From Christensenella sp. UBA941 (GTDB taxonomy: Bacteria; Bacillota; Clostridia; Christensenellales; UBA941), in NCBI GenBank assembly GCA_002293365.1, contig DBDD01000135.1, forward strand, positions 2,567-16,859: a stretch of 14,293 nt of DNA, given 5' to 3'. Both the position numbers and the translations under genes were made by a program. Every line of letters begins with the position of its first letter. The stretch's first letter is position 1. Of this stretch, positions 1 to 5,520 are shown in pieces. The notes beneath the pieces are model-generated. The model did no database searches and was not told where the DNA came from. It saw only the letters and a program-made list of their open reading frames with translations.

Positions 1-2
1 AA

Positions 3-185
3 GTCGGCGGTTTCTATTGGGCGAATATCGGGCGAAAGAATCTGATTTTCTACGCCAAGCAAGAGCAAAGGCCGATCAAAGAGCGCGTCCAGATAGTCGA
101 AATACTTGGCGACATGATCAAGGTAAAAAGCGCAAACCCCGACAAGACGGTTATAGTCGTCGAAGTCAAAGAAGTTTTCCGATAG
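3..185 (+). CDS. Hypothetical protein, 3' end only
   Basis: An open frame enters from the left edge and stops at TAG 183-185, giving about 60 residues (begins VGGFYWANIG, ends VKEVFR). The next gene starts after a 36-base gap with a good ribosome site. The C-terminal half is lysine- and valine-rich with beta-strand-like alternation. I do not recognise the family. Two copies of the ATAGTCG motif lie inside the frame, at 93 and 153, and the stop overlaps a one-base variant (ATAGTCC). The other frames here, including one that would start at 17, lack a ribosome site and read as low-complexity arginine-rich sequence, so this frame is preferred. The true start is outside the window. Confidence 0.6.
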   Translation, partial: VGGFYWANIGRKNLIFYAKQEQRPIKERVQIVEILGDMIKVKSANPDKTVIVVEVKEVFR

Positions 186-221
186 TCCCCGCCCAAACAG
201 TAAAAATTAGGAGGTTCCACC

Positions 222-347
222 ATGAAAACCAATATAGTCGCGGAAGTCCACAACGGGCGCGTCGTTTACTACGCCGAAACGCAGGACGCGCAAGGCCGGA
301 TAGTCGAGAGGCGCAGAGTAAGCGCCCGTGAAGCGTTCGCGGCTTAA
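222..347 (+). CDS. Small hypothetical protein (41 aa)
   Basis: ATG at 222 follows a strong AGGAGG at 210-215, and the frame closes at TAA 345-347. The product (MKTNIVAEVH... to ...REAFAA) is short and charged, with a beta-rich start and a helical, arginine-rich tail. I know no family for it. It was chosen for its ribosome site and its fit between neighbours; longer frames here have neither. ATAGTCG occurs twice inside the coding sequence, at 234 (read as N-I-V-A) and at 300 (R-I-V-E). Confidence 0.6.
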   Translation: MKTNIVAEVHNGRVVYYAETQDAQGRIVERRRVSAREAFAA

Positions 348-449
348 TCGCCGCTTCGCGTAATGTCGCCGGTAGTCGCAAGGCTCCGCCGGTTGCCAGC
401 CCGGACAAAGACAGAGCACGCGAAAAATAGTCGATGGAGGTTACAAGAA

Positions 450-686
450 ATGTCATTCAATGAATTTTACGAAAAATGCCGCGCTCACGATTACGACAAG
501 CGCCAGCCCGTAAAACACCCGTTGATGTTGGACGGCTACACGCTCAAATACGATAACGGCGATTTTTACGAGTTTATCGAAACGCTGATACCTGGGCGCA
601 GGCCGGATTGGAACGGCAATTATTCGACGGACGATTTTACGTATGAATGCCGCTGGAACGGCGAAACAATTGAACCGGCGGCATAG
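450..686 (+). CDS. Hypothetical phage-like protein (78 aa)
   Basis: The start is ATG 450, nine bases after GGAGG (436-440). An in-frame upstream ATG at 363 has no ribosome site and its extension looks non-coding. The 78-residue product is acidic and aromatic (DNGDFYEFIETL, TDDFTYECRWNG), without a signal peptide or membrane segment. I do not recognise the family. ATAGTCG at 427-433 sits immediately before the Shine-Dalgarno, and the stop codon TAG 684-686 is itself part of the next ATAGTCG (683-689). Confidence 0.7.
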   Translation: MSFNEFYEKCRAHDYDKRQPVKHPLMLDGYTLKYDNGDFYEFIETLIPGRRPDWNGNYSTDDFTYECRWNGETIEPAA

Positions 687-706
687 TCGCGGAAAGGATT
701 TGAAAA

Positions 707-913
707 ATGAATCAGTTTGCGGAGAATAGCTTTATCAGATATCCAGAACAGACCGCCGCCGTTATGCTTGCAGAGGCACAGCACGCGCCCGGCGTTTCCT
801 GCCGGATGAACCCGCGCACATATCGCATCGAATACCTGACGGCAGACGGCGAACTCGTCCCGAATTACTCGCACTTCTTAAACTTGGCGCTCCATCGACA
901 CGGAGCCGCCTAA
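707..913 (+). CDS. Hypothetical phage-like protein (68 aa)
   Basis: ATG 707 follows GGAAAGGA (691-698), itself just after ATAGTCG at 683. The 68-residue protein starts MNQFAENSFIRYPEQTAAVM and ends LHRHGAA. It is soluble, with no cysteine cluster beyond a single Cys and no membrane segment. Family unknown. Twenty bases separate it from the previous gene, consistent with co-transcription. Confidence 0.65.
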   Translation: MNQFAENSFIRYPEQTAAVMLAEAQHAPGVSCRMNPRTYRIEYLTADGELVPNYSHFLNLALHRHGAA

Positions 914-1026
914 TGCAGCCCGAACCGCTCCCATAGTCGCGACGGTCGGACGGTCACAAGCCCGTGAAAATTGCAGAGTGAGCGAGAATTTGAAAATCTA
1001 TCCAATAGTTGTAGGAGGTCGGCGCA
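914..1026 (+). other. Short non-coding gap with two start-associated motifs
   Basis: About 110 bases with no supported ORF. They hold ATAGTCG at 933-939 and ATAGTTG at 1005-1011. The second lies directly before TAGGAGG, the ribosome site of the gene at 1027. I see no convincing promoter or T-tailed terminator. Confidence 0.5.
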
Positions 1027-1401
1027 ATGTACTTAACAAAAGAAAACGCGCACGAATACGAAGGGCAAACGCTTGACGCACACCGGCGCATGTTCCATCA
1101 TTACCCGCTCAAAGTCGTAAGGGCGAAAAGCGGCGCTTTACTGGTTATGGATCGCGTCGGCGTGTGCATGGAGATTCCGCCAGAGCGCGACAGGTTCAAC
1201 GCTATTCACTTTGATTTTATAGTCGCTGGAGGTCGAGAACATGGAAAACAAAACACGCGCCGAAATGCTCGAAGCGCTGGAGGACAAGAACGCGCTAACG
1301 CTGGTAAGCATCATCGAGAAATACGGCATGGAGCCGGACGACATACGCCGATTAGTCGAAAAGACGATAGGATGGTAAGCGGCCACAGCGCCGCAGCCTA
1401 A
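1027..1401 (+). CDS. Hypothetical protein with probable read-through tail (124 aa)
   Basis: ATG 1027 has a strong TAGGAGG (1012-1018). The first 65 or so residues (MYLTKENAHEYEG... to ...AIHFDFIVAGG) look like a normal small phage protein; family unknown. The remaining 60 residues overlap, in another frame, a second gene that starts at ATG 1241 with its own ribosome site, and they read as low-complexity arginine/glycine/histidine sequence. The motif ATAGTCG at 1219 places a TAG in this position, but out of frame here, so the gene may have lost its original stop by a small indel. The start is well supported; the C-terminal half is doubtful. Confidence 0.55.
   Translation: MYLTKENAHEYEGQTLDAHRRMFHHYPLKVVRAKSGALLVMDRVGVCMEIPPERDRFNAIHFDFIVAGGREHGKQNTRRNARSAGGQERANAGKHHREIRHGAGRHTPISRKDDRMVSGHSAAA
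1241..1378 (+). CDS. Small helical hypothetical protein (45 aa)
   Basis: ATG 1241 follows GGAGG at 1228-1232, which directly follows ATAGTCG (1219-1225); stop TAA 1376-1378. The 45-residue product (MENKTRAEML... to ...VEKTIGW) is charged and likely mostly helical, with an EPDDIRRLVEK segment that could be a small helix-turn-helix-like or protein-interaction helix pair; this is inference only. It overlaps the tail of the frame starting at 1027 in a different frame. Its normal composition makes it the more believable gene in the shared stretch. Confidence 0.6.
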   Translation: MENKTRAEMLEALEDKNALTLVSIIEKYGMEPDDIRRLVEKTIGW

Positions 1402-1454
1402 AGCAGCCGGATATAAAGTGAAAGTTAATGTGATAGTCGTAGGAGGTTGGAAGA

Positions 1455-1724
1455 ATGTTGAAAATCGGTGATCGTGTAAATTTCAAAGACGATAACGGCG
1501 CTTGGAGCAAGAAGGTTTTTACCGTGACGGGGTTTATCACGGATGAACAAATGCAGAACGAGCTTGACGCGCAACATCATTACACACGGCTAAAGATTGG
1601 CGGCGGCTCCGAGAGCATTACCGAGCCGCTATACAAAAACAAAGACGAAATCAGAAACGTATATCTTAACTGGGATTGCCATTGGTTTCCGATTCAAGCG
1701 AAAAGATTGAGATTAGCGCAATAG
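1455..1724 (+). CDS. Hypothetical phage-like protein (89 aa)
   Basis: ATG 1455 lies eight bases after AGGAGG (1441-1446), which directly follows ATAGTCG at 1433. The 89-residue protein begins MLKIGDRVNFKDDNG, a pattern typical of small beta-barrel (SH3-like or KOW-like) folds. It continues with WSKKVFTVTGFITDEQ and ends in a basic tail. No catalytic motif is visible and no family can be named. Its stop TAG (1722-1724) is embedded in the next ATAGTCG at 1721. Confidence 0.7.
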   Translation: MLKIGDRVNFKDDNGAWSKKVFTVTGFITDEQMQNELDAQHHYTRLKIGGGSESITEPLYKNKDEIRNVYLNWDCHWFPIQAKRLRLAQ

Positions 1725-1747
1725 TCGAAAGACGGGAGGACGCGAAG

Positions 1748-2029
1748 ATGAAAAAATGGGAATTGCTTCAAAAATACAATAAACTTTTAGGCGAAAAGCG
1801 AATGACGAGGATCGACGGCATAAGCGGCAATAGCAATAAAGCGGATATCGAAAACGCCATTGCTTGCCTTGAATGCTCCGATGAACAACTTGACAAGTAT
1901 TTGACCGTAATCGAGCTGAAATACCCCAACGTTCACCGCACGATTAGCGGTAACGGCGATTATAAACGGCATTTTCATAATAGGCTTTATGTCTACAATA
2001 CAGCACGGTTTGTGCTTAATTACGCTTAA
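1748..2029 (+). CDS. Hypothetical protein (93 aa)
   Basis: The start is taken at ATG 1748, seven bases after GGAGGA (1735-1740). An in-frame ATG at 1676 would overlap the previous gene by 49 bases and lacks a ribosome site. The product starts MKKWELLQKYNKLLGEK and has an acidic helical middle (ADIENAIACLECSDEQLDKYL). Its tail is aromatic and basic (YKRHFHNRLYVYNTARF). It is soluble with an unknown family. It sits in the same unidirectional run as its neighbours. Confidence 0.7.
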   Translation: MKKWELLQKYNKLLGEKRMTRIDGISGNSNKADIENAIACLECSDEQLDKYLTVIELKYPNVHRTISGNGDYKRHFHNRLYVYNTARFVLNYA

Positions 2030-2043
2030 TAAGGAGCGGCAAA

Positions 2044-2295
2044 ATGAAACGAGAGTACAACATCAGCATCATAAAGCCCGGTATGGTTTTCGCGGGCAAT
2101 CGGTCGGGCGATATCCATAACGAGATCATGAGCATCAGAAAAGAAAACGGCACGACAGGCCGTACAATGTGCGAGGTCGAGCAGTACGGCGCGACACTTG
2201 CGACGCAGAACCATAACAAGCGTATTACCTTCTTCGCCACCGAGATTATCCGGGCGCTCAATCGTGGTAACGCGCATGTGATTCTGGTTCGATAG
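2044..2295 (+). CDS. Hypothetical phage-like protein (83 aa)
   Basis: ATG 2044 follows AAGGAG (2031-2036), fourteen bases after the upstream stop. The 83 residues (MKREYNISIIKPGM...) have a beta-rich start and a hydrophobic end (HVILVR), and no family is recognised. The stop TAG (2293-2295) lies inside ATAGTCG (2292-2298). Reading through that TAG would stay in frame into the next gene, but the next gene has its own ribosome site, so they are kept separate. Confidence 0.65.
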   Translation: MKREYNISIIKPGMVFAGNRSGDIHNEIMSIRKENGTTGRTMCEVEQYGATLATQNHNKRITFFATEIIRALNRGNAHVILVR

Positions 2296-2316
2296 TCGAT
2301 AGAAGGAGGCGATAAT

Positions 2317-2487
2317 ATGCTAAATCAATACTGGATTCACTTCACACATAACGGCGAGAAATCGCAGACAAGGCAACAGGCCGAGAACGATGAACAAGCG
2401 ATTTACAATGGCCTGTCGTTCGCGGGGCGCTGTTACCCGGACGAATTGATAGCGCTGTTGCACGCCGAACGTCTGACGACGGCCTAA
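2317..2487 (+). CDS. Small hypothetical protein (56 aa)
   Basis: ATG 2317 follows GAAGGAGG (2302-2309), which follows ATAGTCG at 2292; stop TAA 2485-2487. The 56 residues (MLNQYWIHFT...) contain HNGEKSQTRQQAEND and LPDEL-like (YPDELIALLHAERL) helical stretches. It resembles the many small prophage proteins of unknown function, without a nameable domain. The stop codon is followed at once by another ATAGTCG (2487-2493). Confidence 0.65.
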   Translation: MLNQYWIHFTHNGEKSQTRQQAENDEQAIYNGLSFAGRCYPDELIALLHAERLTTA

Positions 2488-2598
2488 TAGTCGCGCCCCT
2501 TACCGCATGTTAGGGCTTCTGCTGCTTCGCGCCGGAGGCTCCATAGATGCTATAGGGTGAGCATCGGATAGTTGTAGAACGCGGGAGGGAATGAGATT
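2488..2598 (+). other. Short non-coding gap
   Basis: About 110 bases without a supported gene. They contain the end of one ATAGTCG (2487), ATAGTTG at 2568-2574, and a possible weak stem between GCTC (about 2538) and GAGC (about 2559). No T-tract follows, so it is not called a terminator. Confidence 0.4.
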
Positions 2599-2751
2599 AT
2601 GAAAAAGTATATGATTGAACGCAGTAAGAAATTTGATACGGTCGTATGGGATATAGAACAGGTTGAAGGCTTTGTATTTAGCGGGACGTTGAAAGAGTGC
2701 CGCGAGTGGGTAAAGGCGCACGGTATACAAGTCGGGCCGAGCAAGCAATAG
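2599..2751 (+). CDS. Small hypothetical protein (50 aa)
   Basis: ATG 2599 lies after GGGAGGG (2583-2589); stop TAG 2749-2751. The product (MKKYMIERSKKFDTVVWDIE... to ...QVGPSKQ) is compact, with a beta-rich first half and a helix (LKECREWVKAHGI). It has no zinc motif or membrane segment, and the family is unknown. ATAGTTG lies upstream at 2568, following the pattern of the module. Confidence 0.65.
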   Translation: MKKYMIERSKKFDTVVWDIEQVEGFVFSGTLKECREWVKAHGIQVGPSKQ

Positions 2752-2813
2752 CTGCCAGCCGCGCTCAAAATGCACATCATAGTCGCGGAGCGGCGGGAAG
2801 GGAGGAACCAAAA

Positions 2814-3047
2814 ATGCCTAACCAAGACAACATATCAGAGGCCGGATACATGGCCTCTGTTGAGGAATGGGACGAGCCGCAGCGGGCGCGCTATCCCGAT
2901 CACAGCAAGCCGAGCCGCATCATAAACGGCGTTCGCGCTTATCGGTGTACCTGTTGCGGCCAGTATAAGCCAGAAAGCGGATTTTATAAAGATAGTCGCG
3001 TGCCGTGCGGCGTGCGGGATAAGTGCAAAGGGTGTTATCATAAGTGA
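2814..3047 (+). CDS. Small four-cysteine zinc-finger-like protein (77 aa)
   Basis: Start at ATG 2814, preceded by GGGAGG (2800-2805). An in-frame ATG further upstream (2697) lies inside the previous gene and is rejected. Residues 1-42 are acidic and unremarkable. The last 35 carry a four-cysteine set: C-x2-CGQYKPESGFYKDSR, then CKGC near the end. The same pattern (CxxCGQxKPxSxF, then CxxC) opens the HNH nuclease at 8150, so this may be a stand-alone relative of that N-terminal zinc-binding segment. This is inference from pattern likeness; no nuclease core is present. ATAGTCG occurs inside the gene at 2992, read as D-S-R. Confidence 0.65.
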   Translation: MPNQDNISEAGYMASVEEWDEPQRARYPDHSKPSRIINGVRAYRCTCCGQYKPESGFYKDSRVPCGVRDKCKGCYHK

Positions 3048-3088
3048 GTGATAGTCGCGGAGGCGGCAGAGGAAGGAGCGGAGCGGAT

Positions 3089-3271
3089 ATGAACAATACC
3101 CCTGAATGGATAAGCGTCAATGACCGTATGCCAGAAGAATACGAAACGGTCATAGGCTGGGAGCCGCGCACAGGCGTAAGGCTCGTGCAAAACGTATTCG
3201 ACGATATGGAGGACGTGACACACTGGATACCGCTGCCTGGCGCACCGACAGAGACGGAGGATACGAAATGA
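3089..3271 (+). CDS. DUF551 domain protein (60 aa)
   Basis: The product opens with PEWISVNDRMPEEYETV and ends VTHWIPLPGAP, the two hallmark segments of DUF551, a short family frequent in prophages of Firmicutes and enterobacteria; its function is unknown. The whole protein is essentially one domain. ATG 3089 is preferred because AAGGAG sits at 3073-3078. A GTG at 3044 overlaps the previous stop but adds only a glycine/arginine-rich leader. A second DUF551 copy forms the C-terminal half of the protein at 7480. The stop overlaps the next ATG by four bases. Confidence 0.75.
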   Translation: MNNTPEWISVNDRMPEEYETVIGWEPRTGVRLVQNVFDDMEDVTHWIPLPGAPTETEDTK

Positions 3272-3456
3272 CAATAGACCAAATCAACAGCGCGTATGGC
3301 CTTGATATAGTCGCAGCGCCCATAGAAAAGATTAAGCCCCGCGCTATAGAGTTGTGCGACGAGTACGCCGCCAAGCATGACGGCTACCGCGCTGGTGACG
3401 ATATTGCAAGGGCGACTTTCGATGCGTTGCGGCGAATGTGGGAACTGGTAGGATAA
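3268..3456 (+). CDS. Hypothetical protein (62 aa)
   Basis: ATG 3268 overlaps the DUF551 stop (ATGA), indicating translational coupling. The 62-residue product (MTIDQINSAYGLDIVAAP...) is predicted to be mainly helical with a charged C-terminus (DALRRMWELVG). Family unknown. ATAGTCG at 3307 is inside the gene, read as D-I-V-A, the same frame as in the gene at 222 but different from the one at 2992, so the motif is not explained by a shared peptide. Confidence 0.6.
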   Translation: MTIDQINSAYGLDIVAAPIEKIKPRAIELCDEYAAKHDGYRAGDDIARATFDALRRMWELVG

Positions 3457-3470
3457 TCCTAACACTGGCC

Positions 3471-3490
3471 CAGCCCTTCACGGAGGGCTG
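3471..3490 (+). other. Hairpin in 188-base non-coding gap
   Basis: CAGCCCT and AGGGCTG form a 7-bp stem with a 6-base loop, 15 bases after the gene ending at 3456. There is no T-tract, so it could be a processing or stability hairpin rather than an intrinsic terminator. The rest of the gap (3457-3644) holds GTAGTTG at 3597 and ATAGTTG at 3624 before the next ribosome site, and one 23-codon frame at 3507 without a ribosome site. Confidence 0.4.
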
Positions 3491-3644
3491 TAGCGAGTGC
3501 TAAGATATGGGAATGAGCGTTGATGCGGGTTTACCCGCGAACACCGCGCCAGTTGTCGCCCCGGCGAGATGGTTTTAAGCGGAGTTTGAAAGGCGCGTAG
3601 TTGATGGTTTGGAAGCGCTCGGAATAGTTGTAGGGAGGAAAGAT

Positions 3645-3842
3645 ATGGCATACCTAAGAGACGGCGAAGTAGTGACCCGTTCGGAGTTTAACAAGATGTT
3701 TGACTATGACATAGCCGACCCTGAAACAAACGAGGTTGATGGAGCCGAACGCGCAGAGGCTATACGGCAAATGGAAAGCGGGCGGATAATTCGTGTCGGC
3801 AGGGATGAACGCGATATGCACAAATACCGGATAACGGAGTAG
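3645..3842 (+). CDS. Hypothetical protein (65 aa)
   Basis: ATG 3645 follows AGGGAGG (3632-3638), itself after ATAGTTG at 3624. An in-frame ATG at 3609 has no ribosome site. The product (MAYLRDGEVVTRSEFNKMFD... to ...HKYRITE) is acidic/basic mixed and soluble, with no recognised domain. The stop codon runs into the hairpin at 3841-3860. Confidence 0.65.
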   Translation: MAYLRDGEVVTRSEFNKMFDYDIADPETNEVDGAERAEAIRQMESGRIIRVGRDERDMHKYRITE

Positions 3843-3860
3843 CGCCCTTAGTTGGGCGCT
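3841..3860 (+). other. 7-bp hairpin at gene end
   Basis: AGCGCCC and GGGCGCT pair perfectly around a TTAGTT loop, directly on the stop of the preceding gene. No run of T follows. It could slow transcription or protect the upstream RNA, but it is not a canonical terminator. Confidence 0.4.
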
Positions 3861-3906
3861 CGGTAGTCGCTGGGAGCAGCAAGAATTGTGGAAGGAGCAT
3901 GAATTT

Positions 3907-4386
3907 ATGACACGATTAACGAGACTGGCAGGATATCGCAATAACATACCGATCTACATAAGGAACACAGGCCAGTTGCGCGGCAGACCGTCAGCGCAAA
4001 CCGTGTCCGACCTGATTGACCGGCTTGGGCCGTACGAGGACGCGGAGGAACACAAGCGGCTGCTTCATTTGCCCGATGGGTTTAAGGAACTTTGCGGCAA
4101 GATTGGCGACAGCGTGTATCTTGTCGAGAACGGCGATTTGAGCGAATGTTTGCTGTTTGGTATCTCATTCGACATGAACGCCGTCCCGTGCATGAACTTA
4201 TCCGATAACGAGGGCGAACTTGTCACCACCTACGGCAAGGGCGGCGTACACAGCGACGTTGTGTTCGTGAAGCGCAGTATCGACAAACCGATTGAGGAAT
4301 ACGGCAGGTCGGTATTCTTGACCAAAGAGGAAGCTTGGGCGGCGCGGGAAGCGGAGTGCGTGGGCGCGGCGGCAAGCGTCAAATAG
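3907..4386 (+). CDS. Prophage hypothetical protein (159 aa)
   Basis: ATG 3907 follows AAGGAG (3893-3898), nine bases away. An in-frame ATG at 3886 lacks a ribosome site. The layout matches a widespread, functionally unassigned prophage protein of Clostridia. It has an N-terminal MTRLTR segment, a short SDLIDRLGPYEDAEE motif (compare the usual 'LAxYEDTGLTPEE'), a central KIGDSVYLVENG beta segment, and a C-terminal SVFLTKEEAWAA helix (compare 'xVFLTREEAExAL'). The recognition is from these motifs; no biochemical role is known to me. The stop codon overlaps ATAGTTG at 4383. Confidence 0.7.
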   Translation: MTRLTRLAGYRNNIPIYIRNTGQLRGRPSAQTVSDLIDRLGPYEDAEEHKRLLHLPDGFKELCGKIGDSVYLVENGDLSECLLFGISFDMNAVPCMNLSDNEGELVTTYGKGGVHSDVVFVKRSIDKPIEEYGRSVFLTKEEAWAAREAECVGAAASVK

Positions 4387-4475
4387 TTGCTGGCTGGCGG
4401 CTGGGTATGTGGGTAATAGTCGCTGGCGTGGAGCGATAAAGAGTCTATGTTAGATGCTTTTCTGGTAATCAATAG

Positions 4476-4504
4476 TTGACTTTTCGCGTTGCATAAAGTA
4501 TACT
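4476..4504 (+). promoter_or_regulatory. Strong sigma-A-type promoter
   Basis: TTGACT (4476-4481) and TATACT (4499-4504) are separated by exactly 17 bases, each one mismatch from consensus. It points to the ribbon-helix-helix gene, whose ribosome site AGGAGG starts 14 bases after the -10 box. The last copy of the start-associated motif (ATAGTTG, 4472-4478) overlaps the -35 box, so a factor binding it could affect this promoter. Confidence 0.75.
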
Positions 4505-4532
4505 AGAGAGGACAGGAAGGAGGCGAAAAATC

Positions 4533-4709
4533 ATTGCAATAACAGGCAGACCGAAAGCGGAAAACCCAAAGATCGTAAACTACACCATTCGCCTCGACCG
4601 CGAGACAGACCGCAAATTGCGCGAATATTGCGAGGAAAATGGAACTACAAGAATTGAAGTAATCCGCGAAGGGATACGAACAGTCTTGAAGCGGAAAAAG
4701 AAGAAGTAG
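4533..4709 (+). CDS. Ribbon-helix-helix (CopG/Arc-like) regulator with ATT start
   Basis: The frame reads (I/M)AITGRPKAENPK, then VNYTIRLDRETDRKLREYCEENGTTRIEVIREGIRTVL and a lysine tail, 58 residues. The GRPK opening, a short beta strand (NYTIRL) and two helices are the standard layout of small CopG-type DNA-binding proteins common on Firmicute mobile elements. They bind DNA as dimers and often repress their own promoter. There is no ATG, GTG or TTG at the N-terminus. AGGAGG at 4518-4523 lies nine bases before ATT 4533, exactly where the family's usual Met would be (ATG-GCA-ATA would give MAI). ATC at 4530 is the alternative. The promoter at 4476 serves it and the serine recombinase follows. 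An ATG-to-ATT change or a sequencing error are both possible. Confidence 0.75.
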   Translation: MAITGRPKAENPKIVNYTIRLDRETDRKLREYCEENGTTRIEVIREGIRTVLKRKKKK

Positions 4710-4827
4710 CCGGGTGAAAGCTTGGCGACCTACCCCGACTACTACAACGACAAACCGGCGAACGGCTTGACATGACCATTGTACTATGTCGTCCGTCTGG
4801 TTGCAAGATTGGATGGAGGATATTTAC

Positions 4828-5499
4828 ATGGGTATCACATACGGCTACGCTAGAACATCGACCATAGACCAGCATTTGGACAGGCAGTTAGCCGCACTCA
4901 CGGCGGAAGGTGTCTCGCTTGAAAACATATTCACCGACCAAGCCAGCGGCAAGGACTTTAACCGTGGCGCGTATAAGGCGCTTGTCGGCACTCCTGATAG
5001 CCCCGGCGCGTTGCAAGAGGGCGACGTTCTGGTATTTCTAAGCCTTGACAGGATGGGCCGTGACTACGCGGAGATTCAGAACCAGTGGCGCTACATCACA
5101 AAAGAAATCGGCGCTGATATCAAGATTATCGACATGCCACTCCTGAATACGACCGTCAGCGGCGAAAGCCTCGACCGTACGTTCATTGCCGACCTGACTT
5201 TACAAATATTGTCATACGTAGCGGCCAAAGAGAGAGCCTTGATTAACGAGCGTATCCGTGCTGGCGTTGCCGTCGCCCGTGAACGCGGCGTATACGATAA
5301 GGCTAATCACAAGGGCAAGAAGCGGCAAATAGTCGATACTGACGCTTTCGAGGCCGCTTACAACCGATTCACCAACGGCGATATCTCGATTAAGGACGCA
5401 GCCGCGATGCTGGGCCTTGGGGAATTTACGGCCCGCAGGAGATTCAAGGAACGCGAGGCCGCTGGCACAGACTATGACCCGAACGCGATTCCGGCGTAG
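4828..5499 (+). CDS. Small serine recombinase (resolvase/invertase family)
   Basis: The 223-residue product carries the N-terminal resolvase fold. Arg9 and the nucleophile Ser11 lie in YARTSTIDQ, followed by an AALxAEGV helix, the D-x-A-S-G-K loop near 37-42, and SLDRMGRD with Arg75 and Arg78. A long helix (AAKERALINERIRAG, 132-146) and a C-terminal helix-turn-helix (KDAAAMLGLGEFTARRRF, about 189-206) follow. Such enzymes cut and rejoin DNA through a phosphoserine link to resolve co-integrates or invert segments. The length fits the small class, not the 450-600 residue large serine integrases, so it is probably not the element's integrase. ATG 4828 is chosen over 4786 because GGAGGA sits at 4815-4820. 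An imperfect inverted repeat just upstream could be its site. Confidence 0.88.
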   Translation: MGITYGYARTSTIDQHLDRQLAALTAEGVSLENIFTDQASGKDFNRGAYKALVGTPDSPGALQEGDVLVFLSLDRMGRDYAEIQNQWRYITKEIGADIKIIDMPLLNTTVSGESLDRTFIADLTLQILSYVAAKERALINERIRAGVAVARERGVYDKANHKGKKRQIVDTDAFEAAYNRFTNGDISIKDAAAMLGLGEFTARRRFKEREAAGTDYDPNAIPA

Positions 5500-5520
5500 A
5501 CCGCAGAAAGGACAAATATC

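Larger units (their letters stand above)
93..4478 (+). repeat. Start-associated heptamer family ATAGT(C/T)G
   Basis: By eye, ATAGTCG on the + strand begins at 93, 153, 234, 300, 427, 683, 933, 1219, 1433, 1721, 2292, 2487, 2779, 2992, 3051, 3307 and 4416. ATAGTTG begins at 1005, 2568, 3624, 4383 and 4472. One-base variants are GTAGTCG at 372 and 3863, GTAGTTG at 3597 and TTAGTCG at 1352. Outside this stretch I find only ATAGTCG at 5329 and 9044, and ATAGTTG at 5726 and 6800. The reverse complement CGACTAT turned up once, at 10864. Most copies lie 1-30 bases before a Shine-Dalgarno. The function is unknown. Confidence 0.8.

Noticed and set aside
2044..2487. TAG recoding to join genes
   Set aside because: The TAG at 2293 would be read through in frame into the gene at 2317, but the other TAG stops (684, 1722) lead to stops within a few codons and each next gene has its own ribosome site.
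2920..3465. 181-residue open frame on the minus strand
   Set aside because: It is antisense to the zinc-finger-like, DUF551 and following genes, all with ribosome sites, and shows no domain or start signal.
3507..3578. 23-codon frame MGMSVDAGLP... in the gap before 3645
   Set aside because: The peptide is neat and ends APVVAPARWF, but there is no Shine-Dalgarno and no known family; kept out of the gene list.
93..4478. ATAGTC as the 3' strand of a group I intron P7
   Set aside because: Group I introns carry UAGUC in their core, but the copies here are too many and too regularly placed before ribosome sites, and no P3-P8 core was seen around them.
1..4500. CRISPR array
   Set aside because: The repeated unit is only seven bases with irregular spacing and lies within and between coding genes.
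4767..4787. Promoter TTGACA with TACTAT before the recombinase
   Set aside because: The spacer is only nine bases, too short for a usable pair, and no other -10 is at the right distance.
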